Shown here piece by piece: positions 56,208 through 64,000 of a stretch of 64,000 nt of DNA. This DNA comes from Dissophora ornata (Eukaryota > Mortierellomycota > Mortierellomycetes > Mortierellales > Mortierellaceae). The stretch lies in NCBI GenBank assembly GCA_025201705.1, contig MU616562.1, positions 1 through 64,000 on the forward strand, written 5' to 3'. Each line of letters begins with the position of its first letter. Position 1 is the first letter of the stretch. The notes beneath the pieces were generated by a model. It saw only the letters and a list, made by a program, of their open reading frames with translations, was not told where the DNA came from and did no database searches. A program made the position numbers and the translations under genes.

Positions 56208-57410
56208 ATGAAGTACATCTCTTTCCTTGTCGTCGCTTGCTTGGCTTGGTCCTCGTCTTCAATCGAGGCCGCGGCTCCTTTCATCGCCAATAGCCAGGGC
56301 ACAACTGCTGTCCCTGGCTCTTACATTGTCGTTCTCAAGGGTAACCATACCATGGAGTCCTTCCAGCCCAAATTCAACGAGGTCGCCACCCGCCTCCAGA
56401 ACGCTCGTGGAGGTCGTCGCCCCACCATCAACCACAAGTTTACATCTATGCCCGGCTTTACCGTCACAGGAACGCGCGCGACCTTGACAGAACTCCTTAA
56501 CATGGACGAAATCGAGTACATTGAACAGGATGCCATTATTACTATCCAAGGTACTCAGACCTCGCCTCCATCCTGGGGCCTTCCCCGTGTCTCCCAGCAT
56601 GCTGGCCTCACCAGCGCCAAGACCTCGTACCAATATGCGAACACCGCTGGCGCTGGCGTCACTGCCTACATCGTTGATACTGGCATCAACACAGGCCATG
56701 TTGACTTTGGTGGCCGTGCCAAAATGGGCGCTAACTTTGTCCGTGGCTCACCCAACACTGACGAGAACGGTCATGGCACTCACGTCTCCGGCACAATCGG
56801 AGGCACGACCTATGGTGTTGCCAAGAAAGTCAGCCTCGTTGGTGTCAAGGTCTTAGACAAAGCTGGCTCTGGCGCCACCTCTGCCATCGTTGCCGCTATG
56901 GACTGGATTATCTCTGTGAATAAGGGCAAGAAGGCTGTCGTAAACATGTCTCTGGGTGGAGGCTCCTCCCGCGCTTTGAATGATGCCGCTGGTCGTCTCT
57001 TCCAGGCCAACATCCCCGTGATCGTCGCTGCTGGCAACGACGCTAAGCAGAATGCTTGTGCAGGCTCTCCCTCGGGTGCCTCCGGTGCCTTTGCGGTCGG
57101 TGCGTCGGATATTAATGACGTTGTCGCTACCTTCTCATCGTTCGGCAAGTGTGTCAAGATCTTTGGACCTGGTGTCCAGATCACAAGTGCCTGGATTGGA
57201 AGTAACAAGGCCAAGAACACCATCTCGGGCACGTCGATGGCCACCCCTCATGTGGTCGGTGTTGCTGCTCTGTATCTGAGCTCAGATAACACCCTCAAAA
57301 CCGCCGCTCAGGTCTACAACAAGCTCCAGAAGACTGCAACCCCTAACGCAATCAAGGGCAACCTTCGTCAGGCTGCTAACCTCTTGGTCTTCAACGGCGG
57401 TGGAAAGTAA
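56208..57410 (+). CDS. Secreted proteinase K-like subtilase (S8A), paralog 2
   Basis: This is a single exon of 400 aa. Residues 1-22 are a signal peptide, about 37-115 an I9 propeptide (Ser-Tyr-Ile-Val-Val-Leu start), and the rest the S8 domain. The triad is Asp157 (IVDTGI), His189 (NGHGTHVSG) and Ser343 (SGTSMATPH), with oxyanion Asn277. It is clearly paralogous to the subtilase at 39408: same length, same signal-peptide pattern (MKY...) and long identical stretches around the triad. It lacks the intron found in the other copy at Met-Ser-Leu-Gly. The frame is open upstream to 55965, but I take 56208 as the start because it gives the signal peptide and follows the TATA element. It probably has an extracellular nutritional or virulence-like protease role; substrates are unknown. 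Confidence 0.95.
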   Translation: MKYISFLVVACLAWSSSSIEAAAPFIANSQGTTAVPGSYIVVLKGNHTMESFQPKFNEVATRLQNARGGRRPTINHKFTSMPGFTVTGTRATLTELLNMDEIEYIEQDAIITIQGTQTSPPSWGLPRVSQHAGLTSAKTSYQYANTAGAGVTAYIVDTGINTGHVDFGGRAKMGANFVRGSPNTDENGHGTHVSGTIGGTTYGVAKKVSLVGVKVLDKAGSGATSAIVAAMDWIISVNKGKKAVVNMSLGGGSSRALNDAAGRLFQANIPVIVAAGNDAKQNACAGSPSGASGAFAVGASDINDVVATFSSFGKCVKIFGPGVQITSAWIGSNKAKNTISGTSMATPHVVGVAALYLSSDNTLKTAAQVYNKLQKTATPNAIKGNLRQAANLLVFNGGGK

Positions 57411-58115
57411 ATACGTGTAGTGTACATCATGTATATAAAATTATCATTTACGAATTAGAACCAGAACATAAATCTCCATGAATACGATCTTGCGCATCCC
57501 TTGAAAGCTGAAGAGTTTGTCGTGGCGAGTGTGACGACTACACGCGATAGTGGTGTGTCTCTCTCCCAATCCAGAGTGGATGTTCGCATTCGGTGGCGTT
57601 GCTGGGACACGGGTATCTGTGCACCGTCCCATTTGCACATGCGAGATACGGTGACACGACGCGAGGTGAAGCACCATGCAAATGAAACATGAAAATCGAT
57701 TGCATCAATCATCCGCGTCGCTACGTACAGACCGTACATGTCATTTCGTAGTCTCCACACACTCATCACGACATCGCCCCCTTCTTCCCTCTCCAACTTT
57801 CTCAGTCATTCTTTTTCCGCTCCTCCTGTCCCTGGGACAAAGTGTCTCCGCCATCTCTTTATTTCGTCCCACTCCTACATCATCCTTTAATCTCATTCTT
57901 TCATCTAGAAATTCTTCCAAGGTACTGATGTCATCCGCCCTCCAGCGTCATTGTCTGCGCGCAATAATCTTGGTGGCGCCGCGCTGTCTGCCGTGTCGAT
58001 CCTTACCATTCCCGTATCTCTATTGACTCCCCCTTCTTCTTCGTCCTCGTCGTCCTCATTTGCTACTCATGGATAGAATATAGAATAATTGACACGGAGA
58101 GAACTACACTAGGCC
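57411..58115. other. Subtilase 2 terminator and golgin promoter region
   Basis: A noncoding gap of about 700 bases lies between two plus-strand genes. TATATAAAATTATCA occurs just after the subtilase stop. The last 350 bases are pyrimidine-rich, as expected for a promoter and leader. No gene is visible. Confidence 0.5.
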
Positions 58116-61100
58116 ATGTTCTCTTCCATCAAGGAAAAGATCAATACGGGCTTAACTTCCATTCAAGAAAAAGGAATGGAAGCCGCCAAGGCCGCCCAGA
58201 CGGCTGCTACCCAGGCCGCTGCAGCAGCCTCCGCCGGCTCAGGAACCACCAGCCCCTCACAGCGCCCATCCCATGACCAAACACCCCACGACCTCTTGGG
58301 CGATCCTTTAACCTCTTCAGTCCCTGGATCGCCCTCATCGCACAATCACGGATTACCTAGGATAAGCAGTAGCAGCTTTACAGGTGGCAGCAGCGCGACA
58401 TCGCTGTTCCGACGATCGATCCAGACTACACGCGGGTCTTCAGACCTGATCAGCTTTGCAACGTCCCCACCTCCGTCTTATGGTCCTCCACCCTTCAACT
58501 CTGCAGGGAACAAAATGCTAATGGCTATGATCAAGCAATTGACTCTGGATCCTCTTCAGGAAAAACCTGATCCGGCGCAATTGGAGGCCGTGAAGGCCGC
58601 AGAACCTGGCGGAAATGAGATGACGGATTCGGTCATTGAGAAACTAGAAAGGTTACAGCGTTATGAGGCGCGTTTTCCAGGCAAGATAAGGCAAAAGAAT
58701 GTCGGCGTTGAATGGATGGAGACGTAGCCTGCGTTATTTCGCTACTGATGTATTTGTAATAACGCTCATGGCTATTATTTCCATTATTTAGATCTTGCCA
58801 CGGCGTTCAAGAAGCTGGTACAAGAAAAGCTCACCATCGAGGCTGTTTTGAAGGCGTCTACACCGCTTGAGGATCTGTCAGATGTTGAGGTGCTGGATTC
58901 TCATTTCCGTAATATGGCGTACAAGAGCGAAGTGTCGATGCAGGAGATAAAGCGTTTAAATGATGAACTGCGAGGTGGGTCCTTTCACATCGTATGACCG
59001 TCTATCGATTCCCAACTCCGCATTGGCTTCTAATCGCATTTTTTTTATGATTTTACAGACGCTACCAAGTTGAGGGAGGTGCATGCAATCGAATCGGCAT
59101 CACAGTCAGACATGATTGAGAACCTTCAGGACCAACTTGCATCGAAAACTGAGGTACCGATAGATTTACAATAGTCTCGTGCAGTTCACATCATGTTCCA
59201 TTATCCATTTCTAACGACTATTCACCGCGTGATAATCAATATTATACTAAACAGGAGATTGAGTGGCTCAAGAAAAATGGACCGGTGACTGAAGGCGAAA
59301 AGAATGAAGCAGATGTACCCTCAAAGGCGACCATTGAGAAGCAACAGGCACGAATCTTAGAACTGGAAGCAAAGATCAAAATGCTTGAGAGCCAGCTTGC
59401 CAATGCGCCGTCACCCACATCAGCGACGCCCGCTTCGACATCAGATACACCCTCAGACCCACACTCTGCATCAGTTTCTGCTCCCGAGACAGTTGCTGCA
59501 TCTGCGTCAGGCTCGGGAAGCAGCTCTCCAAAAGAGAAGAAAGTGGCTGCCAAGGATCAAAAGAAGAAAGACCAGGCTTTGCGTGATCTGATGGCCCGTC
59601 TGGAGGCCGTTCTTAAGGAGAAGAAGCAGGCACAACAGGAACAAGAGCAAGCTGAGGTCAAACTGCTGCAGCTGCAACTGGATCTGGACAAAGAAGTCAA
59701 GATCAAAAAGGAGATGGTCAACAAGTTGGATGAACTCCAGAAGAAGGTTGGAGAGATAGAAGAGAAGGAGCATCACCGACAGGTCTTCTCCAGCGAAAAT
59801 TCCAAGCAACAGCAACATGAGGATGCGGCAGCGCCTGGAGACACTAACCAGGATGTTACAGCAGAAGCTAAGGCTAAGCTGGTAAGGGAACTTGAGGATG
59901 TAACTCTGGAGGCCAAAGAGGTGAAGGAATCGCTGGTAAAGGCCCAATCGGATGCTGAGTCAGCAGCAAAGCGCGAGACAGAGGCCATTGACGCGAAATC
60001 AAAGGCTGAGATATCCCTTGCCAAGACCCTGGCTGCTCAAAGATCAGCCCAGGACTCCTTAACCGTAATCGAAAAAGAACTCAGAATCACGAAGGCCCAA
60101 GTCAAGGAATTGCAAAAGTCGGAAGCGGTTCTCCAAGACACTAAGAGGCAGTTGGCGGAGGCGCAAAAAGCTGTCGACCAGGCTCAGATGGAGAAAGAGC
60201 AGACGCAGCAGACCTTGGAAGCTGAGCTCCAGAAGGCCAGGAAAGAGCAAGAAGCATTGGAAGCACGACAGAAGGAGGAAACTGATAAGATCGCGGAACA
60301 GATTCGCATCGAGAGCCAAAAAGCGCTTGCGGAGCGTGAAGACGAATTGACGGTACTGAGGCAGGATAAGCAGGATCTAGAGCAAAAACTTGAGCAGCAT
60401 GTCGGCACCTCTGGAGAGGAAACCAAAGTAATTAAGGAGCAGGTGAAGACTCTGCAACAGGAGATTCAGAGGCATGAGGAAACTATCTTGACTTTGACGA
60501 AAGAACGCACAGACCTCGAGAAGCAGTTGGCGGAGCGGCCGGATCTGTCGGCAGAGCTTACTGTTGCCACGTCCAAGGTCGCTGAGAAGGAACAAGAACT
60601 CGAAGAAAACCGTAAACAGATCGATGATCTTACGGCCGAGAAGGATTCGCTCGCCAAGGCTGCAACCAAAAATCAACAGCTGATTAAGGAGTTGGAAAAT
60701 AACAGCAGCAAGGTATTGGAAGAATGGACGTTCAAAGTTGAGGAGAAGGAGCGACAGTTGCAAGCTAAGACTTTGGAGGCTGATGAGCTGCAGCAGGAAG
60801 TTGACTCGCTGGACCAGCAGAAAGACGAGATTTTGGCCAAGTTGGCTGTGGTCCAGGAGATGGAGTGCAACGGAACTAAAAACATCAAGGCGCTCGAAGA
60901 TGATCTCGCTAAGGCTAAGCAACAAGTCGAAGAAGCAGCAGCGGTAGCAGCAGTAACAGCGGCAGGATCTGCTGTTGTGGCTGCGAGTATCGCTAAGGGC
61001 AAGGAGACAGCGTCCTCCTCTGAAACAGGATCCACTGTAGAAGAAGAGTTGCGCGCCAAGATCGTGGAACTTGAAGCAGAGGTCGTGTCATTGAATCACG

Positions 61101-64000
61101 TCCCATCCAAGAATTCGCAAAAGAAATTGCGCCAAGATCTCAACCAGACAAAGGCTGCTAAGCAAGAGGCTGAGGCTTTGGTTGCCACGCTCAAGGCTGA
61201 CCTCGAGAAGGCTCAGACACAGGCCCAGTCCGCCCCTTCTAGCAACGGCAGTAACAATGCCAATGCAAATTCAGAGTCAGATGCAACGATCAAGTCTCTG
61301 AAGGACAGGATTAACGAGCTTGAGAAGACGATCGAGATCAAAGAGGAAGCCTTGAAGGAGCACCAAATGAAGCTGGACGAGGAGATCAAACGACAAGAGT
61401 CTCTGCAGAACCGTGTTCAGGAGCTGGAGGCGACCGTAGCCACTGTAGAGGTCCTAGAGGAGGAAAAGGAGAAAATGAGCAAGTCCTATAAAGATCTTGA
61501 GGCGCAGGTGGAGACTGGAGCGAAAGAACACCAGAAGGCGATCTCAGAGTTGCAGAGGAGCCACGAAGAACTTGAAATTAAAGAGGCAGCTCGCGCAAAG
61601 GAATTGCAGGTCGCCAAGGAGTGCGAACAACGATTAACCAAGGAGCTGGATGATACTAAGAAGCATATCTCGGAAGCAAGTGACAAGAAGCATGGCGAAG
61701 CTGAGGAAAAGCTCGGGCTTTTGAACAAGGAACACGAGGAATTGATGCAAAAGCAACAAGAACTTGAGAAACTCCATCTGGAATCCGAGAAGACTGCTCA
61801 AGAGAAGCAACAGCTCTCGGAGACAGAGCTTGAAGTCTTGCACAGGGCGAAGGCTGAACTTGAGGCCAAGGTCGAAGAGCATAAAGAGTCTATCACCAAG
61901 GAGAAAGACCGTACCAAGGTTGATATTGAACGGGTTGCTGTTGAGTTAGAAGCCATTCGTAGAGCAGAGCAGGCTGCTAATGCAAAAGTTGACAGCTTGA
62001 TGAAAGAGCGCGACTCTGCTCAGGAAAAGGTCATGGCTCTGGAGAAACAAGTCGAGCACTCTCAGGAAACAAAGAAAGGTCGTCTGGAAGCCCTGGATAA
62101 CCAAACCCTGCAACTCGCAAAAGAAAAGGAGTCCCTGACCAAGGACCTGGAAGCCGCACGCACTGAGCTTGAGAGCATCACCAAAGTCAAGGGCGAGGAA
62201 TACCAGGCATTGCTGACAAAGCATGATGGCCTTATTGCAGAGAGGGATGTAGCTCTATCCAAATTGGCGTCCAAAGAGTTGGAGCTCAAGAGTGCGCACG
62301 AAGGAGCGAAGTCCACGCATGATGTTGAAAAGACTGTCGCCGCACTTTCCAAGGAGTTGGAGGAGACCAAGGGCGAGCTGGCGAAGGTCGAGGCGCAATT
62401 GAATGAGCTCGAAGCTTCAAGTGCTGCTGAGATCCAGGGCCTACAGCAGCAAATTCAGACATTGACGACGGAGAAGGAATTGCTGGACCAACAAAAGACT
62501 GAACTCGAGACACGACTCAAGGATAGCAAGGCTCAGAAGGATGAAGCAACAAAGTTGCTCAAGGTCCTCGAGGAAGACAATGCGCAAATATCGATTGCTA
62601 AGAAAGAGGCTCAGGAAAAGATGAACGAACTGCAGGCCAGAGTCAATTCACTGGCCATGAAGGATAGGGACACGAAAGAGGCCCTTGCGCTTGCCAAATC
62701 GACGATCCATCAGCGGGATGAAGAACTGGAGGAGGCTAGAAAATCCAGGGCCGAAGATGAAGATAAGCTGCAGAAATCGATGACACTGCTCAAGACGACG
62801 CGAAAGCAGATCTTGAGGCTGGAGAAGGAGAAGCAGGAAGTAGCAGACGAACTCGAGGCAGTCAACGTGGCAATGGCCAAGGCAGCGCAAGAGGCCAAGT
62901 CTCAAGTCTCTAAAGCTACAGCGCAACAGGCGACGGCTGCCAACGACCTCGCACGTCTTCAGGCGGTCCACGCTAAGATGGCTCAGGATAAGGAAAAGCT
63001 GATCCAGGAGAAGGAGCAGTACTTTGATCAGCTCCAGATGAAGCAGGCCGAGTTTGAGTCTTCGCAGACATCGCTCGAGAATGTGGAGCACGAGATGAGG
63101 GAATATCGCCACCAACTTGAGGAGGCCCGTGATAGGGTAACGATGCTTGAGGAAGAGACTTCGCATGCCAAACGGTTGGCAGATACCAAGCTTGTAGAGT
63201 GCGAAGGATTGCGGAGGAAAGCGATGGAGCTGGAAATGAAACTGGAGCAAGTTCAGTCAGCAATGAAGACTCGAAGTGAGACCCATCGGACTGTGCTGGA
63301 GAACCTGCAACAGGAAGTCGAAGAAACCAAGGAGACGTTGGGAGCGGAAATTAAGAAGCTGAAGGGAACCCTGCAGGGAAAGGAAGCAGAGATTGCGGAC
63401 CTGAAGGAGAAGGAAAGCAGGAGGGCTGAGGAAGTGAAGCAGTTTTCAGAGTTGCAGCAGCAGCAAGGCGTGAAGGTCACTACGCTGGAGGGCGACGTCA
63501 AAGAGCTGAAGGATCGCAAGCGGGACTTGGAGTTGGAACTCGTAGGCGTTTGCTTTCCTTTGCGCTGTATGCTATATTTAAATATTCCACGGGTACAAAC
63601 CAACGCGTTAAATTTTTTATGGTTGTTAAATACAGCAACATTTCAAGGACCTGGAAGAGATTCTCGCCCAGGAAAAGAGCTCCCACGAAAAGCTTGTTGA
63701 AGAGTTCAAGATGCGTGAGGTACACCTACGCACCGTCAACAAGGTAAGACACTCTACGCGATGGCTATCAACCTCGTATAACTTCTCTACTGTATCTCAC
63801 TTCAGTGCCGCTGTTTTCTGTTTTGACTATAGACACTGAAGGAAGAAGTTCGCAAGTTGCAGAAGCAGATGCCAGGGGTATCGCCGTCGCCTTCCCCGGG
63901 GCCATTTACTCCCAGTGGCAGTGGAGTCCCGCAGACACCAGCACCGAACAGCAGCAGCAATCGTGCTACGTCTCCACAGTCAACGCCTCCCAGCACGCCA
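58116..64000 (+). CDS. Long coiled-coil golgin-like protein (possible GRIP-type, IMH1-like), 3' end cut by the window
   Basis: Exons 58116-58680, 58792-58974, 59059-59153, 59255-63541, 63636-63743 and 63833 onward stay in phase for 1802 codons to the window end. The N-terminus is Ala/Ser/Pro-rich. A short block (about residues 172-260) with Leu-Gln-Arg-Tyr-Glu-x-Arg-Phe-Pro, Lys-Lys-Leu-x-x-Glu-Lys, and Thr-Pro-Leu-Glu-Asp-Leu-Ser-Asp-Val resembles the conserved helical block of fungal golgins. Exon 4 encodes about 1400 residues of heptad-rich Glu/Lys/Gln/Leu coiled coil. The last visible part has Leu-Arg-Thr-Val-Asn-Lys-Thr-Leu-Lys-Glu-Glu-Val, followed by a Pro/Ser linker, typical of what precedes a GRIP domain, which would lie beyond 64000. 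Golgins of this type tether vesicles at the trans-Golgi. Intron 1 (58681-58791) has a GC donor. Other long coiled-coil proteins remain possible. Confidence 0.68.

Noticed and set aside
59242..63747. Minus-strand ORFs of 80-200 codons opposite the golgin coding region
   Set aside because: Leu/Phe/Ser-rich shadows of the Glu/Lys/Gln coiled-coil codons; no domains.
1..64000. CRISPR array, bacterial operon or prophage
   Set aside because: Genes have spliceosomal introns and eukaryotic promoters; the only regular repeats are the minisatellite, trinucleotide tracts and WD40 units, none with CRISPR-like unique spacers.

Overview
The window is eukaryotic and fungal. Its genes carry many short GT-AG introns (mostly 80-110 nt), fungal-type subunits and transcription factors, proteinase K-like secreted proteases, and a NACHT / pentapeptide / WD40 receptor-like gene. 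That receptor gene, together with a decayed Crinkler/RHS-type NTPase gene, suggests an early-diverging fungus close to Mortierellomycotina (Mortierella/Linnemannia). The taxonomic placement is inference; no rRNA or species marker lies in the window. Gene models were built by hand, joining exons at splice sites and checking that reading phase closes over the whole gene. The models given as complete end with a length divisible by three.

0-22.4 kb is a dense housekeeping block. A single-exon F-box protein (+) converges on a run of minus-strand genes: MED12 (Mediator kinase-module subunit, 13 exons, 2552 aa), a PHOSPHO-type HAD phosphatase (270 aa), argininosuccinate synthase ARG1 (416 aa), an alpha-arrestin-like adaptor with a long Pro/Gln tail (916 aa) and mitochondrial ATP synthase subunit gamma ATP3 (300 aa).

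22.4-28.5 kb is a degenerate accessory island. It holds orphan ORF fragments, a 21-23 bp minisatellite whose last part is inverted, a six-exon PD-(D/E)XK-like gene interrupted by two in-frame TAA codons, and a Ty3/gypsy protease remnant.

28.5-36.2 kb holds two minus-strand genes: a PDK1-type AGC kinase whose PH domain is split by a low-complexity insertion, and a protein tentatively matched to the DUF4504/C1orf74 family. 36.2-39.2 kb is gene-poor.

39.2-57.4 kb is the most unusual segment. Two paralogous secreted subtilases (+; one with an intron, one without) bracket a giant NLR-like gene (-). The NLR has an N-terminal helical region, an ARM/HEAT-like region, NACHT, pentapeptide repeats and 15 near-identical WD40 repeats. 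Next to it lies a multiply broken Crinkler/RHS-like pseudogene containing a 10-N assembly gap. Beyond that are two diverged copies of a MITE-like repeat in a gene desert. 58.1-64 kb carries the start of a long coiled-coil golgin-like protein that runs off the window edge.

The best candidate for an exciting system is the NLR-like gene. Its repeats differ mainly at a few residues per unit, the pattern expected of a diversifying recognition surface as in fungal HET-type NACHT-WD40 proteins.
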